Positions 35,296-43,224 of a stretch of 64,000 nucleotides of DNA are shown here, piece by piece (position 1 is the first letter of the stretch; the number at the start of each line of letters is the position of its first letter). Location: assembly GCA_964636505.1 (NCBI GenBank), contig CAZWRY010000001.1, forward strand, positions 1-64,000, given 5' to 3'. Source of the DNA: CAZSCF01 sp964636505. Its GTDB lineage: Bacteria; Patescibacteriota; Minisyncoccia; Moranbacterales; UBA2206. Below the pieces are notes generated by a model. It was not told the DNA's origin. It was given only the letters and a program-made list of their open reading frames with translations, and made no database searches. Both the position numbers and the translations under genes were made by a program.

Positions 35296-36546
35296 TTACT
35301 TTAAATTTTTATATATCGGAAATTTTTTGCAGAGTGTTATTACTTCTTTATGCAAGGCTTTCAATTTTTTCTCATCTTTATGATTTTCAATCGCATTTTT
35401 AATCCAGAGACAGATTTTTTTAATTTCTCTTTCTTTCATGCCACGAGTAGTAATAGCCGGTACACCGATGCGCACGCCACTGGGATCCATTGGCCCACGT
35501 GGATCATCCGGAATCATGTTTTTATTAAGCGTGATGCCAATCTTATCCAAAGCTACTTCCGCTTCTTTGCCGGTTACGCCCTTACTGCCAAAAACATCTA
35601 CCAAAACCATATGATTATCCGTGCCACCGAACATTAATTTAAATCCGTGTTTTTTAAGTTCAATTTCCAAAACTTTAGCATTCTTAATAATTTGCTTGGC
35701 ATAGGCCTTATAGCTCGGCTTCAAAGCTTCGCCGAAAGCCACGGCTTTGGCAGCAATATTATTTTCATGCGGTCCGCCCTGAAATCCCGGGAAAGCTGCT
35801 TTATCAATCGCTTTGGCAAATTCTTTTTTACACAAAATCATGCCGCCACGCGGACCTCGCAGTGTTTTGTGAGTAGTAGTTGTAACAATATCAAAATAGG
35901 GTACCGGATTTGGCAAAGCTTTGCCGGCGATGAGTCCGGCAATGTGAGCCATATCAAACATTGTAATGGCTCCGACTTTTTTAGCAATAGCGCAAAACTT
36001 TTTGTAATCAACTTGCCGAGTATAGGCAGAAAATCCAGCTAGCATCAGTTTTGGTTTTTCTTGCATTGCGACCTTTTCCAACTCTTTGTAATCAATAAGC
36101 CCATCAGCCTTAGTTTTATAGCGGGTAAAATTGTATATTTTAGCCGAAAGCGTCACTGGATGACCATGGGTTAAATGACCCCCATGAGACAAATCCATGC
36201 CCAAAACTCTGTCCCCAGGCTTCAAAACGGCGCTATAGGCAATCATATTAGCTGGAGCGCCGGATAATGGCTGGACATTCACATGCTCAGCCCCAAAGAG
36301 TCTTTTGGCCCTTTCAACAGCTAGAGTCTCGGCTATATCGGTAAAGGTCTGGCCGCCATAATAACGATGCCCTGGATATCCTTCAGAATATTTATTGGTA
36401 AAAACGCTGCCCAAAGCTTCCAATACCGCTTCGGAAACATAGTTTTCAGAGGCGATTAATTCCATACCTTCTTGCTGACGTTTGAGCTCACCAAGCATGG
36501 CTTTGTAAACTGCAGTATCTTGTTTTTTAAGATTGTTGTATTTCAT
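35296..36546 (-). CDS. glyA: Serine hydroxymethyltransferase
   Basis: The 416-residue PLP enzyme converts serine and tetrahydrofolate to glycine and methylene-tetrahydrofolate. Motifs: ELIASENYVSEAVLEALGSV, YSEGYPGHRYYGG, and the PLP lysine in VTTTTHKTLRGPRGG. It sits inside the rhamnose cluster, 8 bases from rfbA, so the position is not functionally obvious. Confidence 0.97.
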   Translation of the reverse strand: MKYNNLKKQDTAVYKAMLGELKRQQEGMELIASENYVSEAVLEALGSVFTNKYSEGYPGHRYYGGQTFTDIAETLAVERAKRLFGAEHVNVQPLSGAPANMIAYSAVLKPGDRVLGMDLSHGGHLTHGHPVTLSAKIYNFTRYKTKADGLIDYKELEKVAMQEKPKLMLAGFSAYTRQVDYKKFCAIAKKVGAITMFDMAHIAGLIAGKALPNPVPYFDIVTTTTHKTLRGPRGGMILCKKEFAKAIDKAAFPGFQGGPHENNIAAKAVAFGEALKPSYKAYAKQIIKNAKVLEIELKKHGFKLMFGGTDNHMVLVDVFGSKGVTGKEAEVALDKIGITLNKNMIPDDPRGPMDPSGVRIGVPAITTRGMKEREIKKICLWIKNAIENHKDEKKLKALHKEVITLCKKFPIYKNLK

Positions 36547-36552
36547 AAAATT

Positions 36553-36624
36553 AAAATCAAAATTTGTTATTTTTTAAATACTCTGAGTGTGTCATTTAAA
36601 AATGACTCTATAAATTTTGATTTT
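36553..36624. terminator. A+T-rich hairpin between rfbD and glyA
   Basis: AAAATCAAAATTT (36553-36565) pairs perfectly over 13 bp with AAATTTTGATTTT (36612-36624). A smaller GTCATTT/AAATGAC stem lies inside. It fills the space after the rfbD stop and could act as a terminator or attenuator before glyA. Confidence 0.55.
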
Positions 36625-36625
36625 A

Positions 36626-37567
36626 TTAGATCATTGATTTTAAATATTCTTTTAATGCTTCTTTATAGCTTCTGAGCGGATTTAGCTTTGTATTTAAAAG
36701 TACCGAGTAAGCCGGCCTTTTGGCCGGTCTCGGAAATTCTTCGCTCTCAATCGGAATAACTTTGGTTTTGATTTTTGCCTGTTGATATAATTCTAGGACA
36801 GCTTCGTACCAAGTGCAAGGCTCACTATTCACAATATGATAAATACCAAAAGGCTTCTTGGCCTCAATAATTTCTTTAGTTTTTTTGGCCAAATCAGGCG
36901 CATAGGTAAAGCAGCTCATTTCTTCATCAACAACCCTCACGGATTTATTTTTCTTGCCAGCTTCCAACATCACATCAAAAAAACTTCTCTTGGCACTTTC
37001 TATTTGAGCAGGCTTACCAAATATTTTTGAAGGTCTGATGATATAATATTTTTTGGTATTTTTTTTAACATTTACTTCGCCCAGAAGTTTTGATTTTCCA
37101 TATTTATTAATCGGATTGGGCTTATCATTTTCTTTAAAGCCAATTTGTGGTTTAAAGCCGGCATGTAAGCCACAAGACATGCAAGAGTGCGTGCAACCGT
37201 CCGGTTCCGGAATTTCCGGGAAGCCGTCAAAAACATAATCGGTCGAATAGTGCACCAATATGGCATTTATCTTTTTGGCTATTTTTGCTAAATTTCCAGG
37301 AGCCAGACCGTTAATTTTTTTGGCGATTTCATATTCCTTTTTTTCTTCACACTTATCAACCGCATTATACGCCGCCGAATTGATAATAATTTTCGGTTTC
37401 AATTTTTCTATCTTGAGTTTCAAGTCTTTTTCTTTCGTAATATCAATTTCATCCTTGTCCCACGCAAAAACTTCAAAGTCCCTATCTTTTTGAAAGACTT
37501 TGACCAATTCTTGCCCCAACATTCCTTTGGCACCGATGATCAAAATTTTTTTCTCTTTATTTTCCAT
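36626..37567 (-). CDS. rfbD: dTDP-4-dehydrorhamnose reductase, with extra segment
   Basis: The 313-residue SDR enzyme makes dTDP-L-rhamnose. It starts KKILIIGAKGMLGQELVKVF, has the STDYVFDG motif and the catalytic NKYGKSK (Tyr-x3-Lys). Right after YVFDG (from about residue 116) it carries about 22 extra residues with the pattern C-x3-C-x2-C-x2-H (DGCTHSCMSCGLHAG), not usual in RmlD. The ATG at 37567 overlaps the rfbB stop by 11 bases. Confidence 0.92.
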   Translation of the reverse strand: MENKEKKILIIGAKGMLGQELVKVFQKDRDFEVFAWDKDEIDITKEKDLKLKIEKLKPKIIINSAAYNAVDKCEEKKEYEIAKKINGLAPGNLAKIAKKINAILVHYSTDYVFDGFPEIPEPDGCTHSCMSCGLHAGFKPQIGFKENDKPNPINKYGKSKLLGEVNVKKNTKKYYIIRPSKIFGKPAQIESAKRSFFDVMLEAGKKNKSVRVVDEEMSCFTYAPDLAKKTKEIIEAKKPFGIYHIVNSEPCTWYEAVLELYQQAKIKTKVIPIESEEFPRPAKRPAYSVLLNTKLNPLRSYKEALKEYLKSMI

Positions 37568-38561
37568 ATTGCTTTTGATAATATTCTTGGTATTCTCCCG
37601 ATTTGATGTTTTTCCACCAGCTTTCATTGTTTTTGTACCATTCAATCGTTTTGGCCAGTCCCTCTTCAAATGAAGTTTTAGGCTCCCAACCCAGTTCATT
37701 TTTTATCTTGGAAAAATCAATGGCGTATCTTCTGTCATGACCCAATCTGTCTTTAACATATTCAATCGAGTTTTCATCTTTACCCATGAGCTCAATAATT
37801 TTTTTAGTAATTTCAATATTAAATTTTTCGCTGTTTCCACCAATGCAATAGGTTTCCCCTATTCTGCCTTTTCGCAAAATTAAATCGATAGCTTCACAAT
37901 GATCTTCAACATAGAGCCAGTCACGCACATTCATGCCGTCACCATAAACTGGGACTTTTTTTCCTTCCATTAAATTGGTGATAAAAAGCGGAATTATTTT
38001 TTCTGGGAAATGGTATGGTCCATAATTATTGGAACAATTTGAAATGGTAATTGGTAAGCCGTAAGTATGAGAATAGGCTCTTACCAGATGGTCTGAAGAG
38101 GCTTTGGAAGCGCTGTATGGGCTTCTGGGACTATAGGGCGTGTTTTCATTGAAGGCTGGGTCTTTTGGCCCCAAATGGCCAAAAACCTCATCTGTGGAGA
38201 TATGATGAAAACGCTTATTGCCATTGTTCTTGGCTGCCTCCAAAAGATTAAAAGTTCCCAAAACATTAGTTCTAACAAAACTCTCCCCGTCTAAAATAGA
38301 CCGATCCACGTGTGATTCGGCGGCGAAATTAACAATCACATCTACATCTTTTACCAATTCATTTGCCAAATCCTTGTCGCAGATATCGCCCTTTACAAAT
38401 TTATATCGCGGATCGTCAGCTACGTCTTTTAAATTTTCCAAGTTGCCGGCATATGTCAGGGCATCCAAATTAATAATTTGGTCTTCCGGATATTTTTTGA
38501 GAATGTAGTGAATAAAATTTGACCCAATAAAGCCTGCGCCACCCGTTACTAATATTTTCAT
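37557..38561 (-). CDS. rfbB: dTDP-glucose 4,6-dehydratase
   Basis: The 334-residue SDR enzyme begins MKILVTGGAGFIGSNFIHYI and shows HISTDEVFGHLG, the YSASKASSDHLVRAY catalytic motif and SNCSNNYGPYHFPEK. It converts dTDP-glucose to the 4-keto-6-deoxy sugar. The longer open frame up to 38678 runs through the hairpin at 38584-38723 and is rejected. Confidence 0.96.
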   Translation of the reverse strand: MKILVTGGAGFIGSNFIHYILKKYPEDQIINLDALTYAGNLENLKDVADDPRYKFVKGDICDKDLANELVKDVDVIVNFAAESHVDRSILDGESFVRTNVLGTFNLLEAAKNNGNKRFHHISTDEVFGHLGPKDPAFNENTPYSPRSPYSASKASSDHLVRAYSHTYGLPITISNCSNNYGPYHFPEKIIPLFITNLMEGKKVPVYGDGMNVRDWLYVEDHCEAIDLILRKGRIGETYCIGGNSEKFNIEITKKIIELMGKDENSIEYVKDRLGHDRRYAIDFSKIKNELGWEPKTSFEEGLAKTIEWYKNNESWWKNIKSGEYQEYYQKQYGK

Positions 38562-38583
38562 AGTTTTTTGATAATTTAAAGTT

Positions 38584-38723
38584 CTTATATTTTTTAAAAA
38601 TTTTCGAGGGAAAGTTATTTTATCAAAAAATGTGTGTTTTATAAAATGTTCTGCGCACATGCAGCGAAAATAAAACATTTTTTGCTATAAAATAACGCCC
38701 GAGCAATTTTTAAAAAATATAAG
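38584..38723. repeat. 140-base imperfect hairpin between HIT and rfbB
   Basis: The 19-bp outer arms (38584-38602 and 38705-38723) are perfect, and pairing continues inward: GTTATTTTAT with ATAAAATAAC, then the AAAAAATGT and TTTTAT blocks, around a central CTGCGCACATGCAG palindrome. Almost the whole spacer folds on itself. It lies between two minus-strand genes. Confidence 0.8.
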
Positions 38724-38730
38724 AATAAAA

Positions 38731-39126
38731 TTATAAACTTCTCCTTATCTTCTTCCCTATCTCTTGCATCTCACCTTCTGCATATTTTGTTGTTGGCCAA
38801 AAGTTGGCAAGATTATCACTAAATTTGCGTGGGACAAGATGAATGTGAAAATGAGGAACATCCAATCCAACCACTGAAACAGAAACAAAATCTGCCCCCA
38901 TCGCTTCCTTTATTTTTATCATTAATTCTTTGGATTTCTGAAAACAATAACACAAAAGTTCATCTGGAGTATCTACCATCATTTGATAATGTTCTTTGGG
39001 AATAATGAGAGTGTGCCCAGGAGCAACAGGATTGATATCCAAAAAAGCCAAAACCTTGTCGTCTTCGTAAACTTTTTCGGCCGGAATTTCTTCTGCAATT
39101 ATTTTACAAAAAATACAATCTTCCAT
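38731..39126 (-). CDS. HIT family nucleotide-binding protein
   Basis: The 131-residue protein has CIFCKIIAEEIPAEKVYEDD at the N-terminus and the histidine triad as HFHIHLVPR. HIT proteins hydrolyse nucleoside phosphoramidates or dinucleoside polyphosphates. The two N-terminal cysteines (Cys4 and Cys7) may bind zinc as in Hint proteins. It lies 6 bases downstream of rfbC. Confidence 0.92.
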   Translation of the reverse strand: MEDCIFCKIIAEEIPAEKVYEDDKVLAFLDINPVAPGHTLIIPKEHYQMMVDTPDELLCYCFQKSKELMIKIKEAMGADFVSVSVVGLDVPHFHIHLVPRKFSDNLANFWPTTKYAEGEMQEIGKKIRRSL

Positions 39127-39132
39127 ATATTT

Positions 39133-39585
39133 TTAATTTATTTTAAATGGAGAGTTGGGGTCTTTTTCGTGACGGATTTCATCCACTTCTTCTTTTTTGT
39201 CGACTCCAGCATAAAGTTTGTCCGGAAGATTAATACAATAGGCTTCTGTTTCCGAAATACATTTGTACCCATGAACTACACCTGGCGGCACGATCACAAA
39301 AACCGGATTATTTTCGCCAACCTCAATTTGCATTTCTTTTTTGAAAGTTGGGCTGCTTTCTCGATTATCCCATAAATATAATTTGAAATTGCCTGGCCCC
39401 AAAAAAACAAAGCCATCCGATTGAAATTTGTGTTCATGTGGGCCGCGAATCACTGTTGGTTTAGTTACGCTCACATAGGACATCTTTGGTGAAAAACTGC
39501 CTTCATCACTCCTCCATATTTCAGCCAGCCAGCCACGTAAATCCTCGTTTCTAACCAGTTTTTTTATAACAACATCTTGAATCAT
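39133..39585 (-). CDS. rfbC: dTDP-4-dehydrorhamnose 3,5-epimerase-like protein
   Basis: The 150-residue cupin-fold protein has the RmlC elements RDEDLRGWLAE-like start (here RNEDLRGWLAE), RGPHEHKFQSD (substrate histidine), KLYLWDNRESSPTF and VPPGVVHGYKCISETEAYCIN. It completes the four dTDP-rhamnose steps in the window. It is shorter than typical RmlC (about 180), with a truncated C-terminus, so a related sugar epimerase is possible. Confidence 0.85.
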   Translation of the reverse strand: MIQDVVIKKLVRNEDLRGWLAEIWRSDEGSFSPKMSYVSVTKPTVIRGPHEHKFQSDGFVFLGPGNFKLYLWDNRESSPTFKKEMQIEVGENNPVFVIVPPGVVHGYKCISETEAYCINLPDKLYAGVDKKEEVDEIRHEKDPNSPFKIN

Positions 39586-39656
39586 AATTTTGTTTTAAAA
39601 CATTAATAACCCTTGCTCTGGTTTAATAATATTAATATATTTTAGCCTAAAAAGCA

Positions 39657-39688
39657 AAAACCCAATTTGGTCTAAAAAATTGGGTTTT
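39657..39688 (-). terminator. Terminator after the DUF4012 gene
   Basis: A 12-bp stem (AAAACCCAATTT with AAATTGGGTTTT) and an 8-base loop; reading leftwards it is followed by a T-rich stretch. It separates the DUF4012/Wzz transcript from rfbC. Confidence 0.75.
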
Positions 39689-39712
39689 GGAGGCAAAAAG
39701 GCAAGATTTTTA

Positions 39713-41059
39713 TTATAGGTTCTTCGGGATTGTATCTGAATCTAGAACAAAATTTTGGGTCTTTTTTTCAAACTCATTCTTTATTATATTCACATTATAG
39801 AAAACATCTTTCGTTCCAGCTTGTTTCTGTATTTTAAAATCCAAATGCTTGTTTTTTAACTCAGCTGGTAAAAAATATCTGACCTCTACGGTTTTTGTCG
39901 TTCCCAAAGGAACGCTCACCAGAGATCCAAAATATTTTTTACCAAATTCATCTCCAAAGTGCGGGTCATCAAAATTTTTGCCGGAAATAAACCAAGAACC
40001 GCCGGGCACATAGACCCGCAAATAGGTCAGATAATTTTTGGTCATCCAATCTTTTTCTTCAGCCGTATGGTTATAGGTTATTTTTAAAATAGCTTCAGGG
40101 TTGCCGCTGGAAAAATCTACTGCATATTCAACTGATCTTTGAATATGATAATCACTTTTGTAAGAAGCTAGGTTGGCATCCACTAGCAATAAGTAATTGC
40201 CTTTCCAATTTTCATCCACTCGTCCTCCCCAGTTGGCTTTTTCGATCTGTTTTTGAATTTCCGCATCTTTAAAATAGAGCTGGATATCTTTGTTTTTCAA
40301 ATCTACTAGAATTGTTTTCAATAATTTGGCTTTTTGCCAATTGTCAAACTTGGAAACTTTATCAATTATCTCTTTGGCCAGATCATTCATAATTGACTTG
40401 CGGGCTTCTTTTTTTATGCCTTGTTCGGCATAGGCTTTTTCCACCTGATATTCAAGTGCGATAACTGCATTTTCATCAGCATAGGTTCCAGGATAACCAT
40501 TTATTTCAACCGGCCCAGTAGTTTTTAAAAATGAAGTCAAAACATCGGTTGTAAGTCCAACAACTCCGTCCAATTTTTCTTGCCCGCCACCCAATCGATA
40601 AAACTCTTCGGCTTTTTGGGCATTTTCCAAAAAATCTGGGGAAAAATTTGAATCACGCATTTTCCAGTTTTGAGTATGTAAAATCTCTTCAATCGGATAT
40701 GGCGGGATCATCTTGCTTCGAAAACCGGCGTCAAAATTGGTAAGGTCATGGATTTGTAATTCCTCAATTTTTTCATTTTTGATTTTAAGTATTCCAAAGG
40801 AACCAATAAAACCTCCCCCCGGTCGAAGTTCCATATTATTTTGAAAAAGAATCAAAAAAATTTTTTCCTTTTGACTATCTTTCAAAAAATAATCAGTCAG
40901 ATGGGCCAGAGCTTGTTTCTCTTCGCTAAAAGGAAAGTTGTCTGCTAATTTGCCAAGTCCCCTGTTTTTTATTTCCGAGAAAATAAAAAAAACCACCAGG
41001 AAAATTACTGAAATTAACCAGAAAATTATCCAAAATTTGGTGGAATGTTTTTTAGGCAT
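39713..41059 (-). CDS. DUF4012 membrane-anchored protein
   Basis: The 448-residue protein has an N-terminal helix (about 8-27), then IFLILFQNNMELRPGGGFIG and an MRDSNFSPDFLENAQKAEEF block, followed by the DYHIQRSVEYAVDF strand and a final DFKIQKQAG. The overall layout matches the copy at 26034-27422 closely. It follows a Wzz-like protein gene by 18 bases, so it shares its promoter. Confidence 0.88.
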   Translation of the reverse strand: MPKKHSTKFWIIFWLISVIFLVVFFIFSEIKNRGLGKLADNFPFSEEKQALAHLTDYFLKDSQKEKIFLILFQNNMELRPGGGFIGSFGILKIKNEKIEELQIHDLTNFDAGFRSKMIPPYPIEEILHTQNWKMRDSNFSPDFLENAQKAEEFYRLGGGQEKLDGVVGLTTDVLTSFLKTTGPVEINGYPGTYADENAVIALEYQVEKAYAEQGIKKEARKSIMNDLAKEIIDKVSKFDNWQKAKLLKTILVDLKNKDIQLYFKDAEIQKQIEKANWGGRVDENWKGNYLLLVDANLASYKSDYHIQRSVEYAVDFSSGNPEAILKITYNHTAEEKDWMTKNYLTYLRVYVPGGSWFISGKNFDDPHFGDEFGKKYFGSLVSVPLGTTKTVEVRYFLPAELKNKHLDFKIQKQAGTKDVFYNVNIIKNEFEKKTQNFVLDSDTIPKNL

Positions 41060-41077
41060 TTTTTGTTATTTAAAAAC

Positions 41078-41962
41078 TTAGCTGTTCAATAATTTGTTCA
41101 GCCTGGCTTTGACTTCTTCTGGGGTAGCTTCCCGAGTAATAATTTGGTTTACATTTTCAGAAGAATTCGCAGATTGTTCTTTTTTGTTTTCTGAAGCAAA
41201 AACAGATTCTTCGGCTGCAATTGGAAGATTGTCCGGAGCCACAGCTTTTTTTTCAAAAGTATAGGTATCTTCTTCAAGTGATTTTAATTCATTTTTTGGC
41301 GCCGAAAAATATTCGCTTATTTTTTTTCGACTGTCTTCAAAGGTTGGCTGAAAATATTTTTCCAAAGATTCACTTTTAAAAAAACTTTCGTCCTTGGAAA
41401 ATAGTTTGGCAATCAAAAAGGCCGCTAGTCCTGTCAAAAGACCTACGAATAAACTAAAAGGAAACAGAACCCAAAATTTTATCTTTGCTATTGAAGAAGC
41501 AATTGGTCCGTCAATAATTTTTGTATCTAAATCGGCAACATTGTAATATTTACCGAGAACGGTTGTTTCACTCTGAGCTACCTGGCGACTGATTATTTCT
41601 GCTTGCGATTGGCTGTCATCCAGAATATTTATTTTGATAATGCCGCTCTTTTTTATGCTTTCAATTCTGATTTTATCATTCCAGGAATCTTTTCTTTGGC
41701 CATCAGGAAGATTAGCTAAATCATCCTCAATATCAGTGTTGAGTTCCAGCATTTTATTATAGAAAGAAAGAGACTTGGGAATTTCCTCGGCATTACGCAA
41801 GATTTGATCAATATTTCTGGCCGCCACTTCGCTTCTGGGCATTAGTAAAATTCTTATTTCACTTTGATATATTTTAGACGAAATGATTCCGGCAGCAAAA
41901 AAGATGGCAGCTACCAAAACAAAGGCGATCCAAAATATTTTTGAGCTAAATATAGCTTTCAT
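41078..41962 (-). CDS. Wzz/YveK-like chain-length determinant protein
   Basis: The 294-residue protein has two transmembrane helices (about 11-29 and 164-187) around an external domain, the layout of polysaccharide copolymerases. The N-terminal part reads SSKIYQSEIRILLMPRS, and the C-terminal cytoplasmic tail of about 100 residues is acidic and without a kinase domain. It probably controls glycan chain length. The promoter lies 34 bases upstream. Confidence 0.72.
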   Translation of the reverse strand: MKAIFSSKIFWIAFVLVAAIFFAAGIISSKIYQSEIRILLMPRSEVAARNIDQILRNAEEIPKSLSFYNKMLELNTDIEDDLANLPDGQRKDSWNDKIRIESIKKSGIIKINILDDSQSQAEIISRQVAQSETTVLGKYYNVADLDTKIIDGPIASSIAKIKFWVLFPFSLFVGLLTGLAAFLIAKLFSKDESFFKSESLEKYFQPTFEDSRKKISEYFSAPKNELKSLEEDTYTFEKKAVAPDNLPIAAEESVFASENKKEQSANSSENVNQIITREATPEEVKARLNKLLNS

Positions 41963-41995
41963 AAGCTTGAAAAATTAAATTATTTAGGGTCGTTC

Positions 41996-42023
41996 AGTCT
42001 AGCAAATTGTTGATTTTTGTCAA
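41996..42023 (-). promoter_or_regulatory. Strong promoter of the Wzz-DUF4012 unit
   Basis: TTGACA (42018-42023), 16 bases, TAGACT (41996-42001) on the minus strand. The -35 box directly abuts the hairpin at 42023. Confidence 0.7.
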
Positions 42024-42089
42024 TCCCGCACTAACTTTGCACTGCTTCGCCAATTGGCGCTTCGCGCCTGTGCAAAGTTAGTGCGGGAT
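42023..42089. repeat. Hairpin repeat with 20-bp perfect arms (left end of GIY-YIG element)
   Basis: ATCCCGCACTAACTTTGCAC (42023-42042) is exactly complementary to 42070-42089; the 27-base loop holds a GCCAATTGGC palindrome. It is followed after 33 bases by the GIY-YIG gene. Confidence 0.95.
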
Positions 42090-42110
42090 CAATACCTCAA
42101 ATCTTTCTGC

Positions 42111-42116
42111 TATAAT
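42111..42116 (+). promoter_or_regulatory. -10 box of the GIY-YIG gene, leaderless arrangement
   Basis: TATAAT ends six bases before ATG 42123, the same spacing as at rplI (2753) and the Ada-like gene (5484). Confidence 0.6.
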
Positions 42117-42122
42117 AAAATA

Positions 42123-42377
42123 ATGTTCTATGTATATATTATAAAAAATGAAACCGGAGAGTTATATTATGGATTTACTAATGATCTTAAAAAAAGATTT
42201 TTTGAACATAATTCAGGGAAATCATTTTCAACTAAAAATCATAAATGGAAATTAGTTTATTACGAGGCCTATCTTGATAAAGAAGATGCAAAAAGCAGAG
42301 AAGCAAGATTAAAAAATTATGGACAGGCATTGGGACAACTCAAGCGTCGCATCAAAAAATCTTTAAGCAGAAGTTAG
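42123..42377 (+). CDS. Stand-alone GIY-YIG endonuclease
   Basis: The 84-residue protein is a complete single GIY-YIG domain: YVYIIKNETGELYYGFTND gives the GIY- and YIG-type motifs as VYI and YYG, followed by the LKKRFFEHNSG arginine region and a C-terminal KSREARLKNYG block with the catalytic glutamate. Such small nucleases (UPF0213-like) are multi-copy in CPR genomes. A longer frame starts inside the hairpin and is rejected. The last codons and the stop lie in the downstream repeat arm (AGAAGTTAG), so gene and repeat are physically one unit. Confidence 0.92.
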   Translation: MFYVYIIKNETGELYYGFTNDLKKRFFEHNSGKSFSTKNHKWKLVYYEAYLDKEDAKSREARLKNYGQALGQLKRRIKKSLSRS

Positions 42378-42384
42378 TGCGGGA
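42368..42384. repeat. Single right arm of the hairpin family, overlapping the GIY-YIG stop
   Basis: CAGAAGTTAGTGCGGGA is identical to 46053-46069, the right arm of the second hairpin. It supplies the last codons of the nuclease gene. Its inverted partner is not seen next to it. Confidence 0.9.
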
Positions 42385-42445
42385 GTCAATACACAGGAAG
42401 AAGTTTGGCTTCAAAAATTTTCTGAAATATATTTTAGGTATTCAA

Positions 42446-42476
42446 AAAGGCAGCGTCATAATAGACCACTGCCTTT
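42446..42476 (-). terminator. Terminator of the two-gene island
   Basis: AAAGGCAG/CTGCCTTT (8 bp) around a 15-base loop; in leftward reading it is followed by TTTTT. Confidence 0.7.
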
Positions 42477-42503
42477 GTCTCGCTTAAGGTGCGAAACCAT
42501 ACC

Positions 42504-43166
42504 TTACGGCGTATGACCTGCTGCCGCTGCACGTCTGTTGTTGAAAAACATACAGGCCAGCCAGGCAAGAGCCAAAATGCCGAGAATTATTCCGATGACG
42601 CCCAACACCAGCCCTGCGATGGACTGATTATAGGCACCGTATGCTACTGCTTGGGCATCGGAAGCCACGGCCTTGACTTCACGGACCTCTTTTTTGAGGC
42701 CCTTTACCTTTTTGCCGTCGCCGTTGATTGTTTCTTCAACGGCACTCAGCCTTGTATCAAGACCACTCATCCGGCCATCCAGAAGCTTTCGTGCTTCTTC
42801 CTCGCCTTTGACCTTGTCGTCAATTTTTTGGAGAGCTTCTTTGATTCCGCCGATAACCCCACCTTTGGGGTTTTTGGCGGTTCCGCCTTTACCGTACATT
42901 TCTGCACGGAGAATTGCGGCTTTCTTTTCATTTTCACGCCGTAGTTCTCTGGCGAGCTGCGCCAACTTTTCATCGGAGATAGCCGACGATACGATCGTCG
43001 GCTTACACTCGCCGTTTGACTTGATCGCCGAAGGCGCCGGCACTGTTGTGATTGTGCCATTGCTGGCAAGAAGAACCTGTCTTTCGCCATTAACAACAAC
43101 CGCATGTCCCGTCGAAGCGACACCCACAATAACCAACAAGGCCACGGCCACAAATATTTTTTTCAT
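42504..43166 (-). CDS. Secreted/membrane protein with coiled coil, unknown
   Basis: The 220-residue protein has a signal peptide (about 1-22), a Lys/Glu-rich coiled coil (about 65-165) and a C-terminal transmembrane helix (about 185-207) with a short basic tail. A very strong AAGGAGGGG site precedes ATG 43166; the longer frame upstream is a read-through of the intercistronic hairpin. Base composition and codon use are clearly G+C-richer than the neighbours. It forms a pair with the gene upstream. I do not recognise a family. Confidence 0.75.
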   Translation of the reverse strand: MKKIFVAVALLVIVGVASTGHAVVVNGERQVLLASNGTITTVPAPSAIKSNGECKPTIVSSAISDEKLAQLARELRRENEKKAAILRAEMYGKGGTAKNPKGGVIGGIKEALQKIDDKVKGEEEARKLLDGRMSGLDTRLSAVEETINGDGKKVKGLKKEVREVKAVASDAQAVAYGAYNQSIAGLVLGVIGIILGILALAWLACMFFNNRRAAAAGHTP

Positions 43167-43187
43167 TTTCCCCTCCTTATAGGGTTT

Positions 43188-43213
43188 GGGTGAGCTTCCG
43201 AAGAAGCTCACCC
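43188..43213 (-). other. Intercistronic hairpin with UUCG tetraloop
   Basis: GGGTGAGCTTC and GAAGCTCACCC pair over 11 bp; read on the transcribed strand the loop is UUCG closed by C-G, an extra-stable tetraloop. It lies between the two island genes and has no T-run, so it is more likely an RNA-stability or processing element than a terminator. Confidence 0.75.
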
Positions 43214-43224
43214 GGTTGAATGTT

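Noticed and set aside
36547..36625. Glycine riboswitch before glyA
   Set aside because: The spacer folds into an A+T-rich hairpin only; no conserved riboswitch core is recognisable.
38562..38678. N-terminal extension of RfbB
   Set aside because: It is a translation of the long hairpin; the Rossmann start MKILVTGG defines the N-terminus.
42673..43182. A 169-codon open frame on the + strand inside the island
   Set aside because: It mirrors the coding frame of the 220-residue protein, has no ribosome site and a Ser/Pro-rich random composition. The same applies to 44011-44385 on the + strand.
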